From: Ottelia alismoides
Taxonomy: Eukaryota > Streptophyta > Magnoliopsida > Alismatales > Hydrocharitaceae
Reading direction: 5' to 3'
Length of the DNA: 64,000 nt
Assembly (NCBI GenBank): GCA_037367405.1
Contig: JAZKJV010007261.1
Span: 124,001 to 188,000, forward strand
The notes under the pieces were generated by a model. That model did not search any database. It saw only the letters and a program-made list of their open reading frames with translations, and had not been told where the DNA came from. Positions 45,601-58,140 of this stretch are shown here, one piece after another. Made by a program: the position numbers and the translations under genes. Within the stretch, counting starts at the first letter, position 1. Every line of letters begins with the position of its first letter.

Positions 45601-48600
45601 CCTTAGAGATGAAATCTTTTAATAATCTCAAGGTCATAAAGTAGGTATCCAGTGCCATCCTTTATTTTCCTAATGAAGTAGCACTCTCAGGTGCTGGATT
45701 CCGACTTACTTGCATGGAATCTTATTAAGGATATATATTGTAGTCTATACTACATATATACATGGAAACTAAGAGGTAATTATGCTAATATTCATTATTG
45801 ATCGAATCATGTCACACATGATCCAACTACATCTCCCTACAACTCTATTGAGTTTAGGTATATTAGGATGAGTGAGATAGGAATGATATTCCGGCCTCTA
45901 TAAAGTATTCATTGAATTCATCTAATATGTACTTGTTGCCTTGCTTATCAAATTCTTTCATCTTCCTTCAAACTTTGGTTCTAAACAAAAATTATAAAAT
46001 CTTTGAACATTTCAAAGATTTCTAATGTGAAGGGAAGAAGTCTCATATCACAAATAATCATTGAATGATATCGCATATCATCAATGTTTATTATGATACA
46101 TATGATCATCATACATCAATATGCACGAGATCTTGAATACCTTGACATCTTACACCATTCTAAGAAAAGAGTGTATTGGACATTTTACTTTGAATCTCTA
46201 TTCATAAATATGTAAGTTTTGAACCTTTAGACAAACTAAAGTTTAATATCCTACTAGTCTATTGATCTCAATAACAGACACATGTCCAAGGCTTGATGTC
46301 ATATTTTTATCAAATGATCTTCACCTCTTATTGATCTTTTAAGGTTTAATTTTCAGTATTCAGAAATGTTAATGAACCATTCAGTAATTTTCAAATTTAG
46401 TAGAGTCCTCCAGATGTCAAAATACTATCTGAAATATATCCATCATAACTCTTTATGATAGGTCTATTCCATAATTCATGTTTATTTCCAATATTTAGAA
46501 ATAAACAATGAGTGTATTATAATATCTAGGTCACATAGGCATTCTCTAAGACTAAGGCCTCTCCCACTGAAATTATGAAGTCTATCTATCAAGTAGAGAA
46601 CGTTGTAACAATTGCATCAATATCCATGTGGATGACTATTAAACCTTAAGATCAAAATTTCTAGTCTTCTAAAACATATGCAACCAATTGCAAGTGTTTT
46701 TTGAAAAATGAGATACAATTTTAGACTTTGATCTTATCCAACAAGCAAGTCAATTTCAATGATTATATGTAGATGTATAATATTCCGATGTACTATCTAG
46801 ATCCTTCTCTAAGGATCATAAACGGTCTACATAGTCATACTATCAATACGTCGGCTTATTGCAATATTGGCATTCATCCAACTCTTTGGATGTCATATTT
46901 GTGGAAACCACAGAAGTACAGTCAACTCTTTGACTTTCCTTCTTACATGGGTAAGACCCATGCTTCCAATGTGCTCCCTTCATCTATAAACAACCATTGC
47001 TTAATACAAAGGATCTCTTATGTTGAATTCAAAAGATTTCAATATAAGAGTATTTCAACATTTATACATGCTTCATTCAATTCATACAATATGAATATTA
47101 TGAAGCTTCATGAATGACTAAAGTATAGATGATAGAATGATGACACTCATCGTATCTACATCCATCTTAACTCTTAAAGACTCTAGTTCAGGTAGGTACT
47201 CAAACATTTTGATTACATCTTCTCATATCAAGCCACCATTCTGCATAATGCAGTGAACCCTATCATTCATGATTAATTGTTGAGAGCACATATGTATGCC
47301 AAAAACATCTTCTTAGATCTTATAAGGATTATTTGAATATTACGAACATCATCAATATGATACTTCCAAAGCACATTCGATGAAAGATCAAGACTATAGA
47401 GACACACAAACCCTAGGTTGTCCTATTATCTATTTAATTGACATTCCTCATTATTATGAGGATACTTGCACATTACAACCACATACACTATGGGCCTGTT
47501 TGGTTGCAGGGTTGGGCAGGGTTGGCCCAACCCTGGTTACTATTCACAAGGGTACTTCCTCCTTACATATTACTATTCACCCAGCCCAATATAGCCCAAC
47601 CCAACCCTGCCCAACCCTGCAACAAAACAGCTGCAAGCACAATATCTTGATCATGGATCCAGTCCATGATATTTACTAGTTATTATTGAGTATAATTTTG
47701 AGTGAGTTTAATGAGGATTATCTGAAATAAGATATTTTGCATAAATATATATAAATATATATTTTGTTTTGATTTAGAAATTTTTATAGCAAATTTGTCT
47801 TGCATTGTCAACACTGAAAGTTTATTCCCTTATTCACTTTCAATGTGAGAAATATACTTGCCATTATATCTCAAGTACGATCTTGGATCTCCTTTCTTAT
47901 CTTTGTTACATCCCAATAATATGAGAAATTGCAACTCAGATAAAAAGAAGTGGGAACTCATTCCGCCTTGCAAGTCCAAGTTGCATTTACCAATTCGATT
48001 TTTAATACCCGAGCCCACCACCCCTAAGGCAATGTGGACCTATCGTTAATTGAACGAACCACCATGAATAGAACTTGCTATATGCAATCCAATATCACCC
48101 CAATAATATGAGGAACCGATATTGGGGTCACTACGCATACAGCCTTACTCTTTCGAGAAGCAAAGAGCCCGATCGAGATGCACATGTATGCAGGAGCTAT
48201 CACTTCAGACATGCATCTTCTACATGCAATCCCTAGTGACAGAACCCTTTGCCTTGACGGAGACCATGGATGTCACTTATATGATCCTCCATATCTCATT
48301 CAAATTTTAATTAATCATTATGAATTATATTCACATGATTATTCTTTCAAGGGAAATATCACTCTATTCATAAAAAGAGTATTTTAATTGGATATAAATA
48401 ATTCTATAATATTAAATCAATTATCAATCTAATTTATCAACCAATAAATAATTTTGATTATTACTTGAAGGATGGTATAATCTTAAAATATGTATTACTC
48501 GAATTTTAATAATTAGAAAAATACATCATGATTGCTTCAAGCATTATACTTTCCTTACCTGTTCTTATGTCCAATACTGACAGGAGTGGGACAGACTACT

Positions 48601-49360
48601 CACGGAACAACCTGCTACCCCAATGATCCCCGACTAGATACCATGTCCGCCTCAGGTCAGGATAATACGATTTGATCATTTTGTAGTTGAGATGATAATC
48701 GATCTTTCAACCAAAGTTATACCTTATAATAATTTATCAAAACATTTTTTATTAATATTATAAGGAGATTTGCTAAACTAATCTCCAATCCTATTCAAGC
48801 ATCAATGTTAGTTGGAAAGGATGTAAACAATTGTGATCAAGATCAATTATCTTGTCAAGTTGGCTATGGTCATTCAAAAATAATTATCATTGTTAAATAT
48901 TTCACAAATATTTTACAACTAATTACAAAGTCCAAGATCAAGTATGTAAGTTCCAAGACCCATACTTACTAAAATTAGCATAACTCGATCAACTAAAATC
49001 TAAATTACGCAAGTTAAGTTTCTTTGATTTGTCAATTTGATTTATGACAGAACTCAAGTGATACACATGCATTTCTAGGTGTTTTAAAGCTGTGGTTATC
49101 TATTGATTACATATTAAAATACCATTCCCGCATCAGTAGATGCATGTCCACTAAAACAATCATAACTTGAGCAAACGTATTCCAAATCGCGCTAACTCAA
49201 TTTCTACGGTTAGGTAATTTCATGGGGAACATAATCCGATAAATTCACGTTTTAAGGCACTTAAACATGGAGAAAAAATCGCATAAAGCAGGGTTGCATG
49301 AACAAAATACGATGAAACTTCACAATTTAAATGCCTATGTCTTTTTTTTTCGAAACCTCT
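45601..49360 (-). other. Decayed interior of the copia element (gag and integrase side)
   Basis: By position this span should hold gag, protease and integrase, but I cannot find a conserved motif in any frame. Short open frames on both strands (for example 46773-47117 plus) look accidental. A MITE-like insertion lies at 47492-47635. Confidence 0.45.
47492..47635. mobile_element. 144-bp foldback MITE
   Basis: It starts GGGCCTGTTTGGTTGCAGGG, and the complement of its right end reads GCAGCTGTTTTGTTGCAGGG, so the terminal inverted repeat is about 20 bp with few mismatches. It extends inward as GTTGGGCAGGGTTGG on both sides. The middle has paired TACTATTCAC strings. GGGCCTGTTTGG ends are common in plant hAT- or Harbinger-related MITEs. 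The flanks TACACTAT and AGCACAAT agree at only five of eight bases, so the target duplication and superfamily are unsure. Confidence 0.75.
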
Positions 49361-49380
49361 GACCTATGGCTCTGATACCA
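49361..49380 (-). other. Copia primer-binding site (tRNA-iMet)
   Basis: On the minus strand TGGTATCAGAGCCATAGGTC lies two bases inside the 5' LTR edge at 49383. Confidence 0.9.
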
Positions 49381-49382
49381 CT

Positions 49383-52009
49383 TGAAGGATATGGGAAAAA
49401 TCCTTAAGTGCATCATGGAAGCATGGAGAATGCATCATATGCGAGAGCGATTAGTCATATAGTTACTCATGGCAGCAGAATTAAAAAAATAAAATGATGA
49501 AACCACATGATCCGAGAATACTTCTCAGATCGTTTCATCTAAACCACCAAAAGGTATTAAGGTTACCTATTGAAGTGTGGTTGCGATCAAGTCTCTAAAG
49601 GAAGAGACCTCCTGTCTCAAGTCTGGTCCGATGGAGGAGACGCTTGCGACCGTGCTGATGAAATGTGTGCTCCTCGCAATCCATGTTGATGATCCAAGTG
49701 GAGAATCTCTTGATCTCGTCTCACGAGATCCGACGTCTTCTTCACGAATGAGGTGCACTGAAGGAGACAGAGATCCACGAGCGGTCGAAGCGGCGACACG
49801 ATGGTGTGGCAACGAGGGCGATGACTCTCTCTCTAAGGCTTAGGGTGGACGTCCACTCTAAGGAGGAGAGGAAGAGACTTGGTGTCAATAGAGAGAGTTG
49901 GAGAGAGTTTAATTCCTCATGTAATTATGTATGTAGTTTAAAAAGCAAGGGCTATCCTTCCTTTTATACTAGTTGGATGTATATGGATCTCAATCCATGT
50001 GCCCTCTTAATCCAACAGCTTAGATTAAGAGGTTATTAATCGATGGTGATGATTTGTTGCTATAAATTTGCAATAACTAATTAATTAAATTAATTAATTA
50101 CATCTCTTTATCAAGATACAACTTAATTCATTCTAATTTCAACTATAATAAATTGATAATAAGAGAGGCAACCATCACCCTAAAAAGAGGGTGGTCATCC
50201 CCCCCCCCTTTGAATGGGTCAAGGTGGACGGCCACCTTTGGTGGTTTTGCCTTCCTTAATATATATTTATTTTATATATTAAAATACAACAACTATTATT
50301 GTATTTATCTTTGCAAAAATAATTTCAAATTAAATTTGTGAAAACAAAAATCATGCCATTGATAAGTAGGAATCGTATTCATATGTCAAACATAATATGT
50401 AAATCAGATTTATAATTAGTTATTTATTGTGAATCCGATTCACAACAACATATAATTTATAATTCTATTTTCAATTAAAATTCTCCAGCATATTATAAAT
50501 CATGTTATAACATCCATGATTATTATGGATAGAGATATCCATATTAATCATAACTTTGATAACTAAATCACATTTAGTTATCTAAGATGACTCTTCTCAT
50601 GTGCCTAAATAACATGAATTACATTCACATTATTCGCATCTTTGATAATTAAATCAAATTCAATTATCATAGATAACTCTCCTTATATGTTATATGGCCA
50701 AATAATATAAATCAAATTATATTATCTATGATAATTAAATCAAATTTAATTTTCAATTTTCCTCATTGCTCAGACACATTATCAACAATGAAATTATCCT
50801 TGAACTCTTCCAAGAATAATGCGCTTTCTCCGCTGATACTTGAAGATAAGGACAGGGTGATTATATGTTCCATGTATTGTGACTCGGATATTGATATTAC
50901 ATCTCAAATCCAGATCTCGGGGACCTCCCATAGATGTTTGATTAAATCAAAGTCATAGATCTAATCTTCTCATTGTATCTGAATCACGTTCAGATCAAGG
51001 TCCAACATTTGGACTAAGATCGGATCACTTCTTTATGAGAGAAGTCACTAAAATCCAGACATATTTCATCACTTCTTCAAAATGGAAGCATCATGGTTAT
51101 ACAATCGTTTATGATTGCATCGCCCTCAGGTATTCCTAATACCTTTGGATCTTGCATACTAGAAGACCTAGAATATAGCCGTATTTTTAGATCTATTTAG
51201 ACTGTCTTCTTCATGGTTTTATCATTAAGTTTCTCATGTGATCATTGGGAGTTTGTATCGATCATATACTTTCCAAAAGTATATATCATACCCATGTATT
51301 AATAACACACTTTCCAAAAGCATATATTAAACATAAAAATTCAGTCACACTTACAAGCGAGACGATCGTGCATGAAATTTGATTCTCAATATCTCATGAG
51401 TGAGCTCATGTTTTCCAGTTCAGTAATGAACAAGTATGATCCCTTTAAGAGATTGTATTACTCATATGCACTTGTATGCACACCAGTGCGCTAATGTATA
51501 GACCTTGATTAGATCATCAACCTACATACTCAAACATATAGTAACACATCTGTCTCGGGTCATAGAATGTGTACCGATATCGTGACAGCATACGACATAG
51601 GTCTTTGGCTATCTCGATTTCGTTAAGTTAACTCTTTGACCTAACTTATCTAATACCTTTGAATCTCTATTCCTATGCAGAGGACCTGCATCAAGAGGTC
51701 GATTAGATATCAACCCATGAGAGAAAGGATTGCCATCTTCTAATCATGCTAGAGATCATCTCTAAATAATCATTTGATAGTGCTTGATGAGTACTCGATC
51801 TAAATCTTTAGATATTCATACAAGCATCAGCATCTATGATTCAATAATTGAATCAACAGTTGTACGATCATCAGATGCCATGCTACGTAACCCTAATTGT
51901 ACTAAGAGACCTATTATGCAAATTAGTTATTCTTCAATTCAGATCATGGAATGATATTTTCAATAACATTTATTGCATAATGGCTCTTCGTGGGTTGGCA
52001 TGTCCAACA
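49383..52009 (-). repeat. Copia element 5' LTR
   Basis: 2627 bp, ends CCTTCA at the coding-strand right edge (49383) and TGTTGGACATGCC at 52009. Confidence 0.85.
49960..49968 (-). promoter_or_regulatory. Probable TATA box of the copia 5' LTR
   Basis: TATAAAAGG on the minus strand. It is conserved in sister LTRs at 42050-42058 and, on the other strand, 53791-53799. Confidence 0.5.
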
Positions 52010-54345
52010 ACCATTTTGCAATAAATGTTATTGTAATTCACTCTTTAATTTGAAATGGAGAATAAATAATTTTCATAATAGGTCTCGTAGTACAATTAGA
52101 ATTATGTACCATGGCCATCTTAATAATCATACAGTTGATTCAATGGTTGAATCGTAGAGGTTCATGCTTGGATGATATCTAAAGAGTTAGATTGAGGAGT
52201 CATCAAGTACCATTAAATGATTATTAAGAGAAGATCTCCAACTAGAGAAGGATATGTCAATCCTTATCTAAAGGTCGATATATGACCGACCTCTTGATGT
52301 AGGTCCTCTGCATAGGAATAGAGATTCAGAGGTGTGAGAATAGTTAGGTCAAAGAGTTGACTTATAGAGGTTGAGATAAGAAAGACCTATGTCATATGAT
52401 GTCACAATATAGGCATGCATACTCCGACCAAAGGCAGATGTATTGATATATGTCTAAGTATGTAGATTAGACAAACCATTAGGTTTATGACCTAACCAAG
52501 GTCATACACCGATGAGCTGGTGTGCATACGAGGGCATATTAGTAATATGATCTCTCAAAGGGATCATACAGGTCCACTACTAACCTGGAAGGCATGAGCT
52601 CACTTATGAGGTATTGGGACCGATCAAATTATATACTTTTGGAAGCATATGATCGATACCAACGTCCGATGACCGAATGAGAAACTAAGTGATAAAACCC
52701 TGAAGAAGACAGTCTAAATGTGATATAAAATTTCAGGTTTATTCTAGATCCTTCTAGTATGAATGATGTATGTGTATTAGGAATACTCGAGGGTGGTGTG
52801 ATCATAAACGATTATATAACCATGACACCTCCATTCTGAGGGAGTGGTGAAATAGATTCAGATGTAATGAGAAGATTAGATTTATGGATTTTATTTATTC
52901 AAACATCTTTGAGAGGTTCCCAAGATCTGGATTTGAGATATAATCTCAATATCCAAGTCACTATACGAGGAATGTATAATCGTCATGTCCTTATCTCCAA
53001 GTATTAGAGGAGAAAGCGCCTTATTCTTGAAAGAGTTCGAGAAAAATTATATTGTTGATAATGTATATGAGCATTGAGAAAAAATGAAAATTAAATGTGA
53101 TTTAATTATGTATATGATTCATATTATTTGGACACATGAGAATAGTCACCTAAGATAGTTAAATGTGATTTAGTTATCTATGATATGATTAATGTGGATA
53201 TCACTATCCATAATTATCATAATCATTATAAATTTGATTTATAATATGTTGGAGAGATGTTATTGTAAATAATATTTATGAATTAAATTCTGATGTGAAT
53301 TGGATTCACATTGAACAATTCATTGTAAATACAATTTATATTTTATATCGGATGTATGAATATGATTCATAATTATCAATGATGTGAAGAAATTATCACA
53401 AAATAACTTAGAATTATTTTGGTGAATAATTTTGCAAGAAAAGTCATTGTACAAGAGGAATATATGATGGGATGTGAGAACTCAACATAATAGGAATGAG
53501 AGAGCCTCCTTACCATATATAGAGTGGATGGCCAACTTGAGCTCTTCAAATTGGTGGCCATCCACCCTATGTATGGAAGGAGACTTGCTCTCCTAGTAAT
53601 TTCATATTTGTTATTTTGATTAAATTGAATTATATTGATTGATCTTCAATATATTTAATTTATTTTGAAATAATTATTTGTTGTTGCAACTTTATGCAAC
53701 AAAATCATGGTCATTGATTGAAAGCAGAAAACAGTCTAAACCATTGATTTTCTATACACATGGATTGAGATCTATGGATATACAATTTAATATAAAAGGG
53801 AGAGTAGCCGTAGCCTTTTCTATTGCATTAATTGAAGAGCAACAACCCCCCCCCCCCCTCGCCATATTCGCATACATGCCCACTATTTCCCTCAATATTG
53901 TGGATGTTGTCATCATCGCCACATCGTTTTGTTGCTGGATCGACTGCTCGTGGATCTCCACCCTCTTCGGTGCCTCTTGCTCGTGAAGAAGGCATCGGAT
54001 TTTGTAAAATGAAATCAAGAGATTCTACGCTCGAATCTTCGACTTGGGTGACGTGAAGCACACATCTCATCCACGCGCTCACAGGTGCATCCTCCGTCAT
54101 TTCGGAGTTGAGACAGAAGGTCTTTTGTTTAGAAATATGATCGCAAACAAGCTTCAAGAGGTAATCCTTGTACTTGTTTGTGTTGTTGATGAAACGATGT
54201 GAGAAGTGTTCTCGAATCATGTAGTTTCATCATTTTTTTTAAATTATGTTGTCTAGTGCAACTAGTATGACTAGGTGGCTTAAATTGTATGTAATGCGAC
54301 CTTTATGCTTCCGTGATGTGCTAAGGTCCAAACAATAGCCTTCAT
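52010..54345 (+). repeat. Copia LTR F, remainder (plus orientation)
   Basis: It continues the LTR begun at 41439-41468 (ACCATTTTGCAATAAATG...) and runs to AATAGCCTTCA at 54345. It aligns with 289-2796 and, reversed, with both LTRs of the inserted element. No primer site follows the right edge, and the flanks CAGAG and TAGAA do not match, so whether this was a solo LTR or the 3' LTR of the relic at 39687 is open. It includes a C13-like run near 53848 and TATAAAAGGG at 53791-53800. Confidence 0.8.
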
Positions 54346-55146
54346 AGAAATCAAATCTAATCCATGTTACCATATTCATGGACGTTTACGACTTCAAGAA
54401 ATCAACCCGTTGGCAATCCTGATAATAAATTTTCCTTTTACTATGTATGATTTGGGTAATTAGTGTCATTGTCAAGCGAGTTAGCTATGTAAGCTCCTCA
54501 TGGGATACATTTTTTTATTACCATGATTACTTTGAGTTGTAATCAATCCCGTAATTTTCACCCCCACATCGACAGTTCACATGGTTCGGGATGCATGCGG
54601 ATTTGATATACCGTACACAAGCCATTTATCAACTCCATCTTTTCTTGTTCTGATACATACAAAGAATCTATTCCCAACATAAAGGATGTAAAATCGAAGC
54701 TTAAAGAAACGTAAAGGTTGATTTGTAAGGATTGAACTGTGATTATTTGATGGCAAGTGATCATTTGAGGCGCACTGCTCAAAACATATTCCAGACCAAT
54801 CTATCTTTGAGGAGTCTATCCATCTCGAGGGTTGGGACTTGTCATTAGCAGGAGGGAGAGGACCTTTAGATGTGAAGAGAAAATAATGGACTCTGGCACG
54901 GTATGAGCACAAGACATTTACAATGCAAACCTCCCAAGACATCTCAAAGGCGAAGGGATAAGATTGGTGGCACCGAAACAAGATATTCGCGTCCATCTCT
55001 TTCCTTTTCAGCAGTGAACAAGAAATTAACTTTCCCGTCTCTATATCCCTCTACAAGCCATTTCATCATAGTTTTTGGATCATAGACATTAACTAAAAAG
55101 TACTCCCCCTTTAGCAGCTAGCAATGAAAAGCAATTAGGATGACGA
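54346..55146 (-). other. Downstream flank of the DUF863 gene with an unrecognised open frame
   Basis: A minus-strand frame of 139 codons (54577-54996) contains WEVCIVNVLCSYRARVHYFL and VGNRFFVCIRTRKDGVDKWL; the frame next to it reads KWLVEGYRDGKVNFLFTAEK upstream (about 55000-55080). The regular hydrophobic pattern looks more like real protein than most random frames here, but I recognise no family. It may be a broken host gene or an unknown exon. Confidence 0.3.
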
Positions 55147-55190
55147 TACTTTAGAATATATATATATATATATATATATATTCTAAAGTA
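55147..55190. repeat. 44-bp perfect palindrome with AT core
   Basis: TACTTTAGAA, then 24 bases of TA repeats, then TTCTAAAGTA; the whole is its own reverse complement. It lies about 300 bp past the DUF863 stop codon, likely in or just after the 3' untranslated region. Confidence 0.95.
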
Positions 55191-55493
55191 GAAGCAAATG
55201 CACGAAGATTCTTGGGAACCACAATTCAGATTACACCTCGTAGAACCAATTCAATCATCTCCGACGGCCATCTCATGTGCTGTATTCAGTCGGATGAACA
55301 AGAGGCTTAGAGAACTTGCAGGTTATGGACACATCTGTGAGTCAGCTGACATTTTCCTTCCTATAACAAAATATGTGCAATGTACAGCATAAACCAGAGC
55401 AACAATGCTTAGATGCAGTGAAGGCAAGGTCTGAAAAGCATGTGTATGGGGATGCCACATCCCTTGAATCCGAGGTCACAGGCTGGCCAGCCC

Positions 55494-57532
55494 TTATTCT
55501 CTCCGCAGAAGAGGAACAACAGTTCCCAAAGGAAATCTCACCCGACGGCATCTCCTTGTCCTCCCCCACCCCACCATGTCCGTCCCTCTTATTGCAAGTT
55601 CGGTATTATTCGGTGTTAGAGCAGGTGTAGGAGAGGCCCTGATCTTCGTTGCAGCACTCGATCCACCTCTGGCCCTCGTACCACCCCTTGGCCGAGAAGT
55701 CCCATTTCTACCACCATTTCTTCTACTTATACCTATCTCCCATGACTGACCAGAAGCCCTCATCAGCCCTCCAATTGTTTGGAGATCCTTAGTGGCCTCT
55801 TGCCTGGACAGACAAGCAAGGCCTGGTAGGATATCTTTCTGAAAATTCCTTTTCTGCCTTCTCTTCCGTGCTTGTCCTCGCTTTGGCTTGCCTACCAACA
55901 GTGAAGCAAAGCCGGCTTCATCGTCGTTCCTGTCTTTTCGAGTGGGCTGGTCAGCCCAGTGGTCCTCCAGCTTAGTCTCCTTGAGTTTCAGTGTCATGGA
56001 CTCAAAGAAGTCAATTTCATCAGAGTCAAAGTCTTCTTTAGCATCACCATCTTCTGATGTACCGCAGATATTTCTTAAATTGCTTGCATGAGAGCAAACG
56101 ACATTGGCAAACCAAACCAATGTCTCAGCAGAAGACACATTAAGCAAGAAGCTCCCAGTAGTATCCAAATTTCTGCAAGTATCAACTGACATGGCAACAA
56201 TAGTCTCCGCTGCTCTGGTAGCTCCCTGCTGCAGTCTCTCTGTGTCCTTAGCACCTATCCCACATTTTAGAGCTTCTGCAGGCACAAAAAGTTGGTCAGG
56301 TTCTAGAGTTTCTTTGCAACAAAGTGCATCATCATCTATGTCGGGAATGGCTTCTAAATCAATCTGATAACCGAAATTCGGAGTGTCACAAGGCATGATG
56401 TTCAAATTTATTTGATCCACTTGTCTGCAAACATTGTCCTCCACATCATCTTCTAAATATGATTCAGAAGGTGCAGGTTTTTCCAAATCAATAATGTAAG
56501 TTTTATGGGGTAAGTCTGGTAGACACTGCCCACCTTGATGAATAGCATCCACTCCGTGAATAGCCTTGTTATTAGGGCAAACAGGCTTGGAATTTTTCAT
56601 TACAGAACATGCAGCATCCGACGGAATGATTTTTCGTCGTTCTGTATTACCAAAGTCTTGGGTAGTGAAGTTAAGATGTGATGTGATGATATCTAGCTTG
56701 CTTTGGGGTTTTTTGCTAGAAGGGTTTAATTTGAACCATGAAAATCCTCCTGACAAATTCAAATTGTTGATGTTGTGATCCCTTGGAACTGCTTCAAGTA
56801 GGGAAGGAGATTTGTCAGGACAATCGGCTGAAAGATCCGGATTCAGATCCCCAGTCTTCAGAGTATTCATGTCTTTGTTTCCGGATCTTGCAACACTTTC
56901 TCTGGGGCCATGAACACTGGAATCATCTTGAACAGAACCAGCACCACAGTTGTTGCTTGCTTGTCCATGATTTAGGCTTGCTTTATTAGTGTTCGGACGA
57001 GGCATGTTCAAACATGACAGGTGATTCAGATCATGCAGAAAACTATTGGGATATGGAGACACTTCACTGCTAAAGCTCCCATTAGATGTCAAACTTCGAC
57101 CAAACAGAAACTTATCACTTGCACAACCTGAGGCAAAAATAGACAAGCCTGAAGTGCTACTGAGATTTACAGGTATGGATTTGTTTAAAAGAGGAAGGCC
57201 ATCAACGTCAATTGGAGCAAAGGGAGTACCACCCTGTGTTGGTTTCACTTGGAAGGAATTCGAAGATGATTGAGCACTAAGACCACCCGCAATCGGAATA
57301 CGAGAATAAGGGGCTGATGAAACTGAATGATTTGCATTACCAAGACATGTTCTAAACAAAACATTACTGCCTACTATCTTTTCTTTAAATTCTGCCTCCA
57401 TCTTCGTATGCTTGGACAAGAGAAAAGAGGATAACTCACTGGGTTTTTCAAAATAAGATTGCTGCGGTCTACGATGCTCCAACATATTGTGGACAGAGAA
57501 AACTAGCTTAGAGACGCCTGTGCTGCTTTTCC
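55494..57532 (-). CDS. DUF863 family protein, large last exon
   Basis: About 679 residues open to a stop at 55494. The start of the exon is put at 57532, after TTTTGCAG (an alternative acceptor is 9 bp upstream at 57541). The open frame reaches 57671, but its first 46 codons look intronic (hydrophobic, AT-rich). Plant DUF863 hallmarks are present: GGFSWFKLNPSSKK, INLNIMP...YQIDLEAIPDID, AAETIVAMS, ETLVWFANVV, FFESMTLKLKETKLEDHW, then RGQARKRRQKRNFQKDILPG, LACLSRQEATKDLQTIGGLM, RASGQSWEIG, and a C-terminal VGWGRTRRCRRVRFP. The basic RGQARKRRQ stretch could serve nuclear import. Family members are about 900-1000 residues and begin with exons carrying an HxLHRLY-type motif; I do not find those exons, so they may lie beyond the retroelements to the right or be lost. 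Molecular function is unknown. Confidence 0.85.
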
Positions 57533-58140
57533 CTGCAAAAGCTGAAATTTTGCACAGATTATGCCCTGGATTCATAATAAATACCAAGGAAATATAATTC
57601 TTTTGGAAAAAGATATAAGATGATAATATTAAGAGAGACAAGTACTTTTTTAATAGAAAGAGGATGATCACTGGAGATCAACAATCAGACGACTATATTT
57701 CATGAAATATACATCTCTTAAACAACAGCATTAGATAAAATCATCACCTTAACAAAGCTCGTGCCCATCCCTGGTGTCAGTGGAAACATTTGCCACACTA
57801 CATTGACCACACTGTAATCGTTTATTAGGTGAGAGCATTCTGAAGCAATGCACTATTCTTGTCGGATCTTATTTTTCTCTCATCTTTAAAAAAGACTACA
57901 TAATGATCTCACCAAAAAACAGATGACAATATCTGGATATCCTTTCACGGAAGTCTTCATCATGTTGATGGACCAAATCCCCAAGAAAACTAGTAACTCA
58001 ACAATTACCGCAGTGTAATCATGGCTTAGATTAGTGCATTCTGTAGCTGTGCAGCTAAGAACTTATTTTCCTTCTCATTTTTTTAAAAGGCTGCACGGTG
58101 GTCTCATCTAAAAACAGACAATATTATTGGGGAAGAATAT
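57533..58140 (-). other. Probable intron or upstream flank of DUF863 with a diverged tandem duplication
   Basis: Two blocks of about 120 bp (about 57810-57930 and 58003-58130) share CACTGTAATC or CAGTGTAATC, GCATTCTG, CTTATTTT, CTTCTCAT or CTCTCATC, GGTCTCATCTAAAAACAGA or GATCTCACCAAAAAACAGA, and ACAATAT in the same order. No exon is recognised. The copia LTR starts at 58141. Confidence 0.55.

Larger units (their letters stand above)
41464..52014 (-). mobile_element. Full-length decayed Ty1/copia element nested in an LTR of its own family
   Basis: The element runs 41469-52009. The LTRs are 41469-43987 (2519 bp) and 49383-52009 (2627 bp), ends TGTTGGACATG...CCTTCA on the coding strand. A polypurine tract and a 20-base tRNA-iMet primer site show minus orientation. 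The flanks are GCCAT and ACCAT, a five-base duplication with one G/A difference. Pol remains on the minus strand are copia-type. It sits 30 bp inside another LTR of the same family in the opposite orientation. LTR divergence is visible throughout, so it is old. Confidence 0.85.

Noticed and set aside
46773..47117. 114-codon plus-strand open frame
   Set aside because: It lies inside a minus-strand copia element, with AT-rich random-like composition and no domain.
54577..54996. 139-codon minus-strand frame as a confirmed gene
   Set aside because: It has no recognised domain, competes with another frame upstream and has no clear start or splice structure; kept only as a low-confidence note.
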